A stretch of DNA of 64,000 bases from JAZFSZ01 sp036446455. GTDB lineage: Bacteria; Pseudomonadota; Gammaproteobacteria; Acidiferrobacterales; JAJDNE01. Under the pieces are notes generated by a model. The model was not told the DNA's origin and did not search any database. It saw only the letters and a list, made by a program, of their open reading frames with translations. A program made the translations under genes and the position numbers. Below, piece after piece: positions 27,077 through 36,127 of this stretch. Location of the stretch: the NCBI GenBank assembly GCA_036446455.1, contig JAZFSZ010000098.1:6912-70911 (forward strand). Reading direction: 5' to 3'. Numbering within the stretch: position 1 is the first letter of the stretch; every line of letters starts with the position of its first letter.

Positions 27077-28537
27077 TTATATAAGCGCCTTTCTCAAATT
27101 AGAGGCTGGTATGTTCAGTGATTCACGGTACTTAGCGATAGTTCGGCGCGCGACGTTGATGCCCTGATCACTCAGCAGCTGGGCAATCTTGTTGTCACTA
27201 GCCGGTTTATCTGTTGACTCGGCGTCAATAATCTTGTGAATCAAGGATCGAATGGCAGTGGCGGAGCAGGTGCCGCCGTCTACTGTGCCGACATGACTGG
27301 AAAAGAAGTACTTGAGTTCAAACACGCCTCGCGGTGTCAGCATGTATTTGTTTGTTGTCACACGTGAGATGGTTGACTCATGCATTTCCACCGCCTCGGC
27401 AATATCGTACAGCACCAATGGTCTCATTGCCTCAGGGCCGTGATCAAAGAATGCACGTTGACGATCGATTATCTGCCTTGCTACCTTGAGCAGGGTATCA
27501 TTACGGCTGTGCAGGCTTTTCAGGAACCACTTGGCTTGCTGTAACTGCTCCTGCAGGTACTTATTGTCTTCACTGTTGTTCCCGCGTTTAATCAGTTTCT
27601 CGTATTGCCGATGAATGCGCAGGCGTGGGCTGACTTCGCTATTGAGTTCAGCCCGCCAGAACCCTTTCACCTTTTTAACAATAATATCCGGCACAATATA
27701 ACTGGCTTGCGGTGCATTAACGCTGGCGCCGGGCCGTGGGTTTAGTTGGTGAATTAATTGCAAGGCGCCCTGTAGTTCTTCCTGTCGTAGTTTCAGATTG
27801 CGGCGCAGCTTGTTATGGTCGCGGCTGGCGAGAAGGGCCAGATTCTCTTCAGTGGCAAGCGCGCGGGCCGCCTCGAAAAAGGGTGTATTGTCATCCAGGA
27901 TGCGCATCTGTAATCGAATGCACTCCGCCAGGTTTCTCGCGCCTATCCCCAGAGGATCAAAGTTCTGAACCTGGTGTAGCACGGCCTCGATTTCGTCGAT
28001 ACCGACTTCATCGTCTTCCTCGCTTAATGTGTCGCGAATTTCTTCCAGGCTGCTCTGTAAATAGCCGTCATCGTTGATGGCATCAATGACGGCCATGGCA
28101 ATTGCCTTATCACGATCTGAAAACAGTGTCATCTGCATTTGCCAGACCAGATGATCCTTCAGAGATTGCTCAGCGCTGTTACGGGCATCGATATCTGGTA
28201 CGGCACTGTCGCTGCTGTTGCGCGTAACGGGAGCCACCGGCGTTTCGAAAGGGTCTGCCCACTCCTGGTCTGTTTCCGGATCACCGTTAGGCGCGCCTTT
28301 TTCCATTTCGGTGTCGGTCGCGCGAATGACGCCATCACCGTTAAGATCTTCGTTGGGTTCGGTCTCCGCTTTGGCGGTTTCTTCCTCGGACTCTTCCAGC
28401 AGTGGATTGGTTTCCAGTGCCTCCTGGATTTCCTGCTGCAGCTCTAACGAGGACAGCTGCAGTAGTCTGATGGCTTGCTGCAGTTGCGGGGTGATGGTCA
28501 GCTGGTGACCGAGCTTTAGCTCTAGCGATTGTTTCAT
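27077..28537 (-). CDS. rpoN: RNA polymerase sigma-54 factor RpoN
   Basis: Sigma factor for enhancer-dependent promoters (nitrogen, motility, carbon use). Region I is glutamine/leucine rich (QLTITPQLQQAIRLLQLSS), an acidic region II follows, then the core-binding and helix-turn-helix regions. The RpoN box is ARRTIAKYRESLNIP near the C-terminus. It has 486 aa, near normal. It is preceded by a 133-base spacer after lptB, so it may have its own promoter. Confidence 0.96.
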   Translation of the reverse strand: MKQSLELKLGHQLTITPQLQQAIRLLQLSSLELQQEIQEALETNPLLEESEEETAKAETEPNEDLNGDGVIRATDTEMEKGAPNGDPETDQEWADPFETPVAPVTRNSSDSAVPDIDARNSAEQSLKDHLVWQMQMTLFSDRDKAIAMAVIDAINDDGYLQSSLEEIRDTLSEEDDEVGIDEIEAVLHQVQNFDPLGIGARNLAECIRLQMRILDDNTPFFEAARALATEENLALLASRDHNKLRRNLKLRQEELQGALQLIHQLNPRPGASVNAPQASYIVPDIIVKKVKGFWRAELNSEVSPRLRIHRQYEKLIKRGNNSEDNKYLQEQLQQAKWFLKSLHSRNDTLLKVARQIIDRQRAFFDHGPEAMRPLVLYDIAEAVEMHESTISRVTTNKYMLTPRGVFELKYFFSSHVGTVDGGTCSATAIRSLIHKIIDAESTDKPASDNKIAQLLSDQGINVARRTIAKYRESLNIPASNLRKALI

Positions 28538-28668
28538 GCTCGACGGGCTGTCAGTAACTTCCTGCTTTCATAAATCCGGACAACTATGGTCGGAATGGAG
28601 TTTCCTTATACTTTTATTCTAGTCCATTTCTACTTGCTGGGGGTAGAAAAATTAATTGTGATTTTATC

Positions 28669-28692
28669 GCTTAAAGGGTGAAATTTTCACCC
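28669..28692 (-). terminator. Short hairpin over the lptB stop codon, possible weak terminator
   Basis: On the coding strand GGGTGAA-AAT-TTCACCC (28692 down to 28676) forms a 7-base-pair stem and is followed by TTTAAG, with the lptB stop inside. The T-run is only three bases, so termination would be partial. It may separate the lpt genes from rpoN. Confidence 0.3.
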
Positions 28693-29396
28693 AGATAAAC
28701 GCGCTTGACATCCTCATTCTGGAGGACGTTCGCTGGCGTTCCGGCAGTCAGAATCGACCCCTCGCTGAGGATATAGGCGCGGTCGCAAATCTTCAGCGTT
28801 TCACGCACATTATGATCAGTAATCAGCACGCCGATGCCCAGTTCCTGCAACTGCTTGATTAAGTGTTGAATTTCAATTACTGATATGGGATCCACGCCGG
28901 CAAAGGGTTCATCCAGTAAAATAAAGGCGGGTTGTGTGGCCAGGGCCCGGGCGATTTCCGCGCGTCGGCGTTCGCCACCGGATAGGCTGATACCCAGCGT
29001 ATTGCGGCGCTCGGTAATATGCAGATCCTGCATCAATTGCTCAAGGCGGTGCTGGCGTTGTTCCCTGTCCAGATCCGCCCGTGTTTCGAGGATTGCCATA
29101 ATGTTCTGTTCTACCGTCAGCTTGCGGAAAATGGACGGTTCTTGTGGCAGGTAACCCACGCCCAGCTTGGCGCGTTGGTGCATGGGCAGGGCGGTAATGT
29201 CTTTATCATCCAGGTGCAGAATGCCCTTATCGGCCTTGATCAGGCCGACAATTATATAAAAACAGGTAGTCTTTCCGGCCCCGTTGGGGCCCAATAGCCC
29301 AACGACTTCGCCGCTGTTGACCGATAGGGAGACATCGTTAACCACGTTGCGTCCCTTGTACTGTTTTTTCAGTCCGGTTGCCGTCAGTGTGCTCAT
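28671..29396 (-). CDS. lptB: LPS export ABC transporter ATP-binding protein LptB
   Basis: ATPase that powers extraction of LPS from the inner membrane through LptFG. Walker A is GPNGAGKT, the signature is LSGGERRRAEIARAL, and Walker B is FILLDEPFAG. It has 241 aa, standard. It overlaps lptA by 4 bases. The partners lptF and lptG are not in this window. Confidence 0.96.
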   Translation of the reverse strand: MSTLTATGLKKQYKGRNVVNDVSLSVNSGEVVGLLGPNGAGKTTCFYIIVGLIKADKGILHLDDKDITALPMHQRAKLGVGYLPQEPSIFRKLTVEQNIMAILETRADLDREQRQHRLEQLMQDLHITERRNTLGISLSGGERRRAEIARALATQPAFILLDEPFAGVDPISVIEIQHLIKQLQELGIGVLITDHNVRETLKICDRAYILSEGSILTAGTPANVLQNEDVKRVYLGENFTL

Positions 29397-29956
29397 TTCT
29401 GCATGCCTGGCGGAGGCAGCGTTTGCGTGGCCAAACGTTTGATCTGAAACGTTGCCTTGACAGGTGTAGAGCGGTTCAGGCCTTCTGCCATAATAGTATC
29501 GTCATTAATGTGATAGGTGACTTCAGCGCTTTTTATCACATCGTTGCCCTGGCGGACGATGACTTTGCCGGTAACGATTACCAGGTTGCGTTTTACCAGG
29601 TAAAGCAGGCGCTCACCGTTGACTGTTGTTAGCATTTTATTTTGAGGATCGCGTATTCTGACAATAACGGGATTGCCAAAGGCTCTAATCGTATCAATAT
29701 TACTGTTGCGCTGCTTTACCGTTGCCTTGTCAGCGATAAAAGATAATTTACCACGTTTAAGATGAACCTTGCCCTGGTAAGTGGATAGCCCTGTCCGCTG
29801 ATCCACGGTGATGTGTTGAGCGCGCAAATAGATCGGATTGTCCCCACCATAGGTGAGCGGTGAGATTGCCGACATCACAATTGCCAATAACCAGCACTGT
29901 GGGTTACTGCCTGCCTGCGCGGAAATTTCGGAAATCAGATTATTTGTTTTCGACAT
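29393..29956 (-). CDS. lptA: LPS transport periplasmic protein LptA
   Basis: Periplasmic bridge protein that carries LPS from LptC to LptD/E. The OstA-like beta-jellyroll is seen in IYLRAQHITVDQRTGLSTYQ and the GKVIVRQGNDVIKSAEV region. An N-terminal hydrophobic segment (CWLLAIVMSAISPLTYG) is the signal peptide; about 20 polar residues before it make the exact start uncertain. It has 187 aa. It lies between lptC and lptB. Confidence 0.9.
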   Translation of the reverse strand: MSKTNNLISEISAQAGSNPQCWLLAIVMSAISPLTYGGDNPIYLRAQHITVDQRTGLSTYQGKVHLKRGKLSFIADKATVKQRNSNIDTIRAFGNPVIVRIRDPQNKMLTTVNGERLLYLVKRNLVIVTGKVIVRQGNDVIKSAEVTYHINDDTIMAEGLNRSTPVKATFQIKRLATQTLPPPGMQK

Positions 29957-29985
29957 GCTATCCGGGTAGGGGCCAAGGCACCGGG

Positions 29986-30408
29986 TTATTGCAAGATGAC
30001 ACGTGTTGAATCTGAACGAATGTCGCTCAGCACATTGCCATTTTTTTTGCGAATAATACGAACGTTCTTTTCCATATAAAGTTCCAGACCACTATCCGGG
30101 TATCGCGCTCTGTCGGCGCTGGTATGTATTGTGATGCCATCGCGCAGATATTGCACGAGGTAGGCGTTGTCCAGACGCGCCAGCCCCTCCTTTGGATAAT
30201 GTGTCAAACGTTTTGCGGACAGACTGAATTTCTTTTTTCCATTTATGTTCATTTGAACGACATGCAGGCCATCAATAATATAGTCTGGCGTGGCAGGACT
30301 GCCGGTGACAATGGGCCGATCGGGCAGGCGCAGGGTGGTTGAAAGCCACCAGAGAAAGACGGTAAAAACCAATACAGCAGAGACAATGGCAAGGCGCTTT
30401 CTATCCAT
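29986..30408 (-). CDS. lptC: LPS export protein LptC (short)
   Basis: Inner-membrane-anchored protein that hands LPS from LptBFG to LptA. One N-terminal membrane helix (LAIVSAVLVFTVFLWWLSTTL) is followed by the jellyroll domain (YIIDGLHVVQMNINGKKKFS). At 140 aa it is clearly shorter than E. coli LptC (191 aa) but still covers the anchor and part of the jellyroll, ending DSTRVILQ. The position between kdsC and lptA supports the call. Confidence 0.87.
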   Translation of the reverse strand: MDRKRLAIVSAVLVFTVFLWWLSTTLRLPDRPIVTGSPATPDYIIDGLHVVQMNINGKKKFSLSAKRLTHYPKEGLARLDNAYLVQYLRDGITIHTSADRARYPDSGLELYMEKNVRIIRKKNGNVLSDIRSDSTRVILQ

Positions 30409-30445
30409 TAGCGGCCGGAAGTTGCGTTTTCGTTATGCGACTTTT

Positions 30446-31027
30446 TCAAAGGTAGCGCTTCATTTCCTCGGCATAGTTGCCTTGAGCAAACATCATCATT
30501 TCACAGAATTCCCGTGCGGCGCCACAACCACCGTTGCTGGGGGTAATCCAGTGTGAGTGCTCCTTGACCAGGGGGTGGCCATCGGCCACCGCCACCGACA
30601 GGCCGACGCGTAGCATAATCGGAAGATCAACAATGTCATCGCCGACGAAGGCCACCTCATCGTGCTGCAGACCGAGATCCATGATCAGCTTTTCATATAC
30701 CGGCAGTTTTTCCAGAGCGCCCTGGTAAAGATGCCTGATCTTGATGTCGTTGGCCCGATGCTCGACAACTCTGGACATACGGCCGGTAATGATGGCCGTA
30801 TCGACACCATTGGCCGCCAGCATTTTCATACCGAGCCCGTCGCGCGAATTAAAGGCCTTGTATTCCTGTCCGTCATCACCCAGAAATAACGCACCAGTGG
30901 TGAGAACTCCATCGACATCAAAAATGGCAAGTTTGATCTTCTGTGCGCGTATGATGACGGCTTCATCGATTTCAAACATGGGTGCCAGGTTGGCAGGCAC
31001 GATCGGGCGCGAGTGGTTATCTGACAT
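30446..31027 (-). CDS. kdsC: 3-deoxy-D-manno-octulosonate 8-phosphate phosphatase KdsC
   Basis: HAD-family phosphatase that releases Kdo for LPS inner core. The nucleophile motif is FDVDGVLTTG, and the later motifs (TGRMSRVVEHRA and FVGDDIVDLPIM) are typical of the tetrameric cap-less KdsC subclass. It has 193 aa. It overlaps the kdsD stop by one base. Confidence 0.95.
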   Translation of the reverse strand: MSDNHSRPIVPANLAPMFEIDEAVIIRAQKIKLAIFDVDGVLTTGALFLGDDGQEYKAFNSRDGLGMKMLAANGVDTAIITGRMSRVVEHRANDIKIRHLYQGALEKLPVYEKLIMDLGLQHDEVAFVGDDIVDLPIMLRVGLSVAVADGHPLVKEHSHWITPSNGGCGAAREFCEMMMFAQGNYAEEMKRYL

Positions 31028-31998
31028 CAGATAATTCCTGCTCTCAACAGGTCATGCATGTTGAGAGCGCCCAGTACGCGACCACTGTCATCCACAGCGA
31101 ACAGACCATTTATTTTTTTTGTTTGCATTAGCTGTACCGCTTCCGCCGCCAGTATATCGGCACTGATTGTGACGGGATTCGAGGTCATGACATCTTTAAT
31201 TCCCGCACTGTAGACATCCACGCCCTGTTCAAGCGTGCGTCGTAAATCGCCGTCGGTATAGATTCCCTTGAGGCGATTGCCTTTATCCACAATCGCCGTC
31301 ATCCCCAGTGATTTGCTCGACATTTCCAGCAGGGCATCCTTCAGCGATACATCTTCATTGACGATGGGCAGCTGGTCGCCGCTGTGCATAATATCTTTTA
31401 CATAGAGCAGCAGTCGTCGTCCAAGTTGGCCACCGGGGTGTGAGCGCGCAAAATCCTCTTCCGTAAAGTTACGGGATTTCAGCAGGGCTACCGCCAACGC
31501 ATCTCCCATGGCCAGGGTGGCGGTGGTGCTTGAGGTCGGTGTCAGATTGAGTGGGCAGGCCTCTTTGGCGACACTGATATCCAACACGACGTCAGACTGG
31601 CGAGCGAGTTCTGATGAGATATTGCCTGTCATGGATATGAGTTTTACTCCCATGCGCTTGATCATTGGCAGGATGGTCAGGATTTCCGTTGTCGAGCCCG
31701 AGTTGGAGATCGCCAATACGATATCATCCGGGGTAATCATTCCAAGATCGCCGTGGCTGGCCTCACCGGGATGAACAAAGAATGCCGGGGTGCCGGTACT
31801 GGCCAGGGTGGCGGCGATCTTGCCGCCGATGTGGCCTGACTTGCCCATGCCCACGACCACGACACGACCGGTACAATTGAGTATGGTTTCGCAGGCGCGA
31901 ACAAACTCTGAATTAATGCGATCGGAAAGGGCAGCGACTGCCTCGGCCTCGAGGGCGATAACGTTCTTGCCCAGCTTCTGGAAAGACGTTTCCGTCAT
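31027..31998 (-). CDS. kdsD: D-arabinose-5-phosphate isomerase KdsD
   Basis: Converts ribulose-5-phosphate to arabinose-5-phosphate, the first Kdo-specific step. A SIS domain (about residues 40-180, GMGKSGHIGGKIAATLASTG) is followed by two CBS domains. The start is ATG 31998, giving 323 aa as in E. coli (328). An open frame runs further upstream to 32280 but would cross the divergent promoter region and add non-homologous residues. It is the first gene of the long minus-strand run. Confidence 0.95.
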   Translation of the reverse strand: MTETSFQKLGKNVIALEAEAVAALSDRINSEFVRACETILNCTGRVVVVGMGKSGHIGGKIAATLASTGTPAFFVHPGEASHGDLGMITPDDIVLAISNSGSTTEILTILPMIKRMGVKLISMTGNISSELARQSDVVLDISVAKEACPLNLTPTSSTTATLAMGDALAVALLKSRNFTEEDFARSHPGGQLGRRLLLYVKDIMHSGDQLPIVNEDVSLKDALLEMSSKSLGMTAIVDKGNRLKGIYTDGDLRRTLEQGVDVYSAGIKDVMTSNPVTISADILAAEAVQLMQTKKINGLFAVDDSGRVLGALNMHDLLRAGII

Positions 31999-32136
31999 AG
32001 TAAATGTGCAACAACCGGTAGTTTTGGATAGCGATTGAGTATAGCGAAAGCGGACAGAAATTACTTCAGCATTGCATCGGCTCTGACCCGTCAGTACAGT
32101 ATCCGGTAGCTTGGAATTGACAGGTAACGTGAGGCA

Positions 32137-32817
32137 ATGACAAAAGAATTGATGGTTGGCACGACAGGTTGGGACCACAATGATTGGGTGGTCGACTACT
32201 ATCCGGACGACTTGCCCGATGACTGGCGTTTCGCTTACTACAGTAACGACCATCGCTCGGTGCTTGTGCCAGCCGACCACTTCCAGACGTATGATGAGGA
32301 TGCGCTATCGGAATTGTTGGAGGACTGTGACGAATCGTTTCGCTTTGTTGTCGAGATACCCGAAACCTGTCTGGAAGATACGGGTACTGAATTGTTGCAG
32401 GCGTTTCTCAACGGAATTTCATCCCTGTATTCGCGGCTCGGTGGTTTCTATTTGCCGTTAGGCGAGGCCACAAGTCAGGGGGTGGCTCGATTACCGGCCA
32501 AGGTCAAGCTGTTGCAGGAGCACGGTCCTCTTTGTATCGACTTTGAGCACGAATCCGGAGCTTCGGAACAGCTGATACGATTAATGGCCGATAACAATAT
32601 TGGTTTGTGCTGGCATCCTGAATGTGATGATGAGCCCACCACTGGTGGAGCATTAATGCTTGTGCTAAGTGATGAGGAAACTCCCAGGGCTCATAGACAT
32701 ATAATTGAAGCCCTGGAGGAATGGATGCAGCAAAGTTACGGTTTGACCGGGTTGTTTTTGAAAACGTCCGCGGCCGCGAGTCAGGCACGCATTATTGCTG
32801 AAATGCTCGGTGTCTAA
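32137..32817 (+). CDS. DUF72 (YecE)-like protein, divergent
   Basis: A 226-residue cytoplasmic protein. The first strand, MVGTTGWDHNDWVVDYYPDD, and the following LPDDWRFAYYSNDHRSVLVP resemble the start of DUF72/YecE TIM-barrel proteins, but it is about 40-50 residues shorter than usual and the rest is weakly similar. It begins 138 bases from kdsD in the divergent orientation and sits where E. coli has yrbG, ahead of the mla genes. I cannot assign a reaction. Confidence 0.65.
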   Translation: MTKELMVGTTGWDHNDWVVDYYPDDLPDDWRFAYYSNDHRSVLVPADHFQTYDEDALSELLEDCDESFRFVVEIPETCLEDTGTELLQAFLNGISSLYSRLGGFYLPLGEATSQGVARLPAKVKLLQEHGPLCIDFEHESGASEQLIRLMADNNIGLCWHPECDDEPTTGGALMLVLSDEETPRAHRHIIEALEEWMQQSYGLTGLFLKTSAAASQARIIAEMLGV

Positions 32818-32952
32818 CCGGTCTGATTATGATGGCGCATCGATTCTGTGTTTGGGCGTGTTTTCGTGTGTGGACTATGGCGCGCGCTCAGGAGATTCCG
32901 TGTTACATTGATCCAGTCAGGATCGGTAAAAATAAACGCAAAGGAACCGCCG

Positions 32953-33801
32953 TTGGAGACAAGCAGCAACGCCGTTGTTGAGATTCGGGATGTCAGCTTC
33001 AGTTACGGCGACAGACTCATTATCGACCATCTGTCCCTGACCATTCCCCGGGGCAAGGTGGTCGCTATCATGGGAGGCAGTGGTTGCGGCAAGACCACCT
33101 TGCTGAACCTCATTGGCGGTCGCATCAAACCCGATTCCGGAAGTCTGATGGTCGATGGCATGTCGGTCCCCGACTTGAGCAAAAAGGAACTCTTCGCTTT
33201 GCGCAAGCGCATGGGCATGTTGTTCCAGTCCGGTGCGCTGCTAACCGATTTATCTGTGTTCGAGAACGTGGCGTTCCCGATTCGGGAGCATACACAGTTA
33301 CCGGAATCATTACTGCGCAAAGTCGTGCTGATGAAGCTGGAACGGGTGGGATTGCGTGGTGCCTGGGACTTGATGCCGTCGGAGCTTTCCGGTGGTATGG
33401 CGCGGCGTGCCGCCCTGGCGCGCGCCATCGCTCTCGAACCGATGATGATAATGTACGACGAACCGTTTACCGGGCTGGATCCCATCTCCAAGGGAGTGAT
33501 TGCCAAGCTCATCAAGGAACTCAACCAGGTGCTGGGTATTACATCCATCGTCGTATCCCACGACGTTGCCGATACCTGCGCCATTTCGGATTACGCTTAC
33601 CTGGTGGGCGAAGGGCGAATCATAGGAGAGGGTTCACCGGCAGAGGTACTGCAGTCCGGTTCCGAACATGTTCGCCAGTTTATGCAAGGTTTACCCGATG
33701 GGCCAGTGCCGTACCAGTATCCGGCACCGGATTATGTTCAGGATCTGCTCGCGCTTGACGTCAATCAATCGGTCAACGGACAAGTGGCAGAAAATGAATA
33801 G
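32953..33801 (+). CDS. mlaF: Phospholipid ABC transporter ATP-binding protein MlaF
   Basis: ATPase of the MlaFEDB complex, which moves phospholipids between the inner membrane and MlaC. Walker A is GGSGCGKT, the signature is LSGGMARRAALARAI, and Walker B is MIMYDEPFTGLD. I chose TTG 32953 because AAAGGAA lies 8 bases upstream and the protein (282 aa) then fits the family. An in-frame start at 32848 would add non-homologous residues. The stop overlaps the mlaE start region (ATGAATAG). Confidence 0.93.
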   Translation: METSSNAVVEIRDVSFSYGDRLIIDHLSLTIPRGKVVAIMGGSGCGKTTLLNLIGGRIKPDSGSLMVDGMSVPDLSKKELFALRKRMGMLFQSGALLTDLSVFENVAFPIREHTQLPESLLRKVVLMKLERVGLRGAWDLMPSELSGGMARRAALARAIALEPMMIMYDEPFTGLDPISKGVIAKLIKELNQVLGITSIVVSHDVADTCAISDYAYLVGEGRIIGEGSPAEVLQSGSEHVRQFMQGLPDGPVPYQYPAPDYVQDLLALDVNQSVNGQVAENE

Positions 33802-34648
33802 GCTCGCAGGCAAACGGGTGGTACTGCTGAAAGGCAAGCTCACCGATTGGTTTCTGTCAGTAGTCACTGTCGACAGATTGCGGCGCATCGGTCGTATGAC
33901 GCTTGCCATGCTGCGCCGGCTGGGACGTGCCACCGTTTTTCTCTATGAAATCCTGCTGGGGACCTGGTATCTGGTACCTCGTTTCTCGCTGATCGTTCAG
34001 CAAGTGTTCAATGTTGGTGTGCTAACACTGCTTATAATACTGGTATCCGGTCTGTTCGTTGGCATGGTGTTGGCGTTGCAGGGATACAACACTTTGGTCA
34101 ATTTTGGCGCCGAGGACAGCCTCGGTCTGCTGGTGGCATTGTCGCTGGTTCGTGAGCTGGGTCCGGTGGTGACTGCCCTGTTGTTTGCCGGCCGGGCCGG
34201 GTCGGCGTTAACGGCGGAAATCGGCTTGATGAAGGCGACAGAGCAACTTGCCGGTATGGAAATGATGGCAGTGAACCCGATCAATCGGGTTATGGCACCG
34301 CGATTCTTTGCCGGCATTATCGCCCTGCCCCTGCTGACAACCATGTTCAGCGCCGTCGGGGTGTTGGGCGGCCATCTGGTGGGAGTCGGTCTGATGGGGC
34401 TGGATAGCGGCGCCTTCTGGTCGCAAATGCAGAATGGTGTCGATTTCTATGATGATATTCTGAATGGATTGACCAAGAGTGTGGTGTTTGGATTTACCAT
34501 AAGCTGGATCGCTGTTTTTGAAGGTTATGATGCAGTGCCGACATCAGAAGGGGTGAGTCGTGCGACCAATCACACGGTTGTGTATTCCTCCCTCGCTGTA
34601 CTGACGCTGGATTTTATTATTACCTCACTAACCTTGGGAGGCGCGTAA
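33794..34648 (+). CDS. mlaE: Phospholipid ABC transporter permease MlaE
   Basis: Inner-membrane permease of the Mla system. The family core is clear: GVLTLLIILVSGLFVGMVLA, then the LVRELGPVVTALLFAGRAGSA motif and three further hydrophobic segments. The start is ATG 33794, overlapping mlaF by 8 bases and giving 284 aa. About 20 extra basic N-terminal residues compared with E. coli leave the exact start open. Confidence 0.93.
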   Translation: MNRLAGKRVVLLKGKLTDWFLSVVTVDRLRRIGRMTLAMLRRLGRATVFLYEILLGTWYLVPRFSLIVQQVFNVGVLTLLIILVSGLFVGMVLALQGYNTLVNFGAEDSLGLLVALSLVRELGPVVTALLFAGRAGSALTAEIGLMKATEQLAGMEMMAVNPINRVMAPRFFAGIIALPLLTTMFSAVGVLGGHLVGVGLMGLDSGAFWSQMQNGVDFYDDILNGLTKSVVFGFTISWIAVFEGYDAVPTSEGVSRATNHTVVYSSLAVLTLDFIITSLTLGGA

Positions 34649-34649
34649 T

Positions 34650-35132
34650 ATGCAAAAGAAAAGCATGCTTGAGTTGTGGGTTGGAATATTTATTGCCTCG
34701 GGTCTGGCGGCCCTTGCCATGCTGGCGTTTCAGGTAGGCGATGTCGGCAGCACGGAGGTTTCTGATCCTTATCAACTGAAGGCCCGCTTCAACAATATTG
34801 GTGGACTCAAGGTGAAGTCGCCCATCACTATTGCTGGTGTGCGCATCGGCAGGGTGGCAGAGATTAATTTCGATCACGATAGCTATCGGGCGCTGGTGAC
34901 CCTATCGATCGATGGCCGTTACAAAAATATACCAAGCGACGCCAGTGCCTCTATCCTGACCTCGGGCCTGTTGGGCGAGCAATACATTGGTATTGAGCCG
35001 GGCGGCAGTGAAGAATACCTGCGCCATGGCGATGAAATCCAGTTGACGCAGTCGGCACTGGTGCTGGAGAACCTGATCGGGCAATTCATGGTCAAAATGA
35101 CGGAAGGGTCCGGAACCGGCCAATCAAATTGA
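34650..35132 (+). CDS. mlaD: MCE-domain lipid-binding protein MlaD
   Basis: Anchored periplasmic MCE protein that forms the hexameric channel on MlaFE. The N-terminal helix is LWVGIFIASGLAALAMLAFQ and the MCE domain covers about residues 38-118 (KARFNNIGGLKVKSPITIAG, with SGLLGEQYIGIEPGG). It has 160 aa, against about 183 in E. coli. It starts 1 base after mlaE. Confidence 0.94.
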   Translation: MQKKSMLELWVGIFIASGLAALAMLAFQVGDVGSTEVSDPYQLKARFNNIGGLKVKSPITIAGVRIGRVAEINFDHDSYRALVTLSIDGRYKNIPSDASASILTSGLLGEQYIGIEPGGSEEYLRHGDEIQLTQSALVLENLIGQFMVKMTEGSGTGQSN

Positions 35133-35161
35133 TGGTGAATTAAAGCAGAGAGGTTATAGGC

Positions 35162-35815
35162 ATGTTGTTGAAATGGGTCCATACAGTTGCGGTTGCCGCC
35201 ATGATCGGTCTGACGCCAGCGGTGCAGGCAGAGGCCACACCCGATGAGCTGGTGCGTTTCACCACTGCCGAAATATTGAATCTACTCAAGACCAGGAAGC
35301 CGTATTACACAGCAGACAAGAACCGTCTATACGATATGGTGGACGAGAAAATTCTGCCCCATTTTGATTTTCGCAAAATGTCACAGTGGGTTCTGGGTAT
35401 ACACTGGCGTCGCGCCAGTGAGGCGCAGCGTTCGGTCTTTACAACAGAATTTCGCAAGCTGCTGGTAAGAACTTATGCCACGGCACTGTTGAAATATACG
35501 GACCAGGAAATTGTGCAGCTGCCTTATACCGGCAAGCCGGATGACAAAATCACCGTAGTGAAAACAGAAATCAAGCAGAAAACCGGCGAGCCCAATATCG
35601 CCCTATATTATACTTTCTATAATCGGCATCCTGGCTGGAAGATATTTGATCTGACTATCGAGGGCGTCAGCCTGGTGGCAAATTATCGCAAGGTCTATGC
35701 CACACGCATTCAGCGTGAGGGTCTCGACGCCTTAATTAAGAATCTCACTGCTCAAAATGCCAAAGCGATCAGGGATGCCGTGAGAAATGCACAAACAGGA
35801 AACAGCAATGGCTAG
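35162..35815 (+). CDS. mlaC: Periplasmic phospholipid-binding protein MlaC
   Basis: Soluble shuttle carrying phospholipids between MlaFEDB and the outer-membrane MlaA. A signal peptide (VAVAAMIGLTPAVQA) is followed by the Tol-Tol-Ttg2 fold, with ILPHFDFRKMSQWVLG and YRKVYATRIQREGLDALI. It has 217 aa. The outer-membrane partner mlaA is not in the window. Confidence 0.94.
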   Translation: MLLKWVHTVAVAAMIGLTPAVQAEATPDELVRFTTAEILNLLKTRKPYYTADKNRLYDMVDEKILPHFDFRKMSQWVLGIHWRRASEAQRSVFTTEFRKLLVRTYATALLKYTDQEIVQLPYTGKPDDKITVVKTEIKQKTGEPNIALYYTFYNRHPGWKIFDLTIEGVSLVANYRKVYATRIQREGLDALIKNLTAQNAKAIRDAVRNAQTGNSNG

Positions 35816-36116
35816 ACAAAGTCAGGCGGCGACCATCGAGGGTAACGGAGGCCCGTTGCAGGTGAAGGGTGCCTTGACCTTTGCAACCGTGCCGGCGTTG
35901 GCCGCGCTAATAAAGATCTGGGCAGTCTCAGAGGAAATACCAATTGTTGTTGACCTCTCGGGTGTTTCACATTCCGATAGTGCCGGGCTGGCGCTGTTGT
36001 TGCAGTGGGTTGGTGATGTCCGTGCGCTAGGTGGCGAACTCAGGTTCATCAATATCCCGGTTCAGGTTGAAGACTTTATTCGCGTTAATGGTCTTGCCCA
36101 ATTGTTAATTAACTGA
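35808..36116 (+). CDS. mlaB: STAS-domain protein MlaB
   Basis: Cytoplasmic STAS protein that stabilises MlaF. The STAS core is VVDLSGVSHSDSAGLALLLQW, which includes the conserved Asp-Ser-Ala-Gly. The start is ATG 35808, preceded by CAGGAAACAG; an upstream ATG at 35787 lies deeper in mlaC and is less likely. It has 102 aa and overlaps mlaC by 8 bases. Confidence 0.9.
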   Translation: MARQSQAATIEGNGGPLQVKGALTFATVPALAALIKIWAVSEEIPIVVDLSGVSHSDSAGLALLLQWVGDVRALGGELRFINIPVQVEDFIRVNGLAQLLIN

Positions 36117-36127
36117 GGCGCAATTCC

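Noticed and set aside
31999..32280. N-terminal extension of kdsD
   Set aside because: It crosses the divergent promoter region and overlaps the DUF72-like gene; homology starts at ATG 31998.
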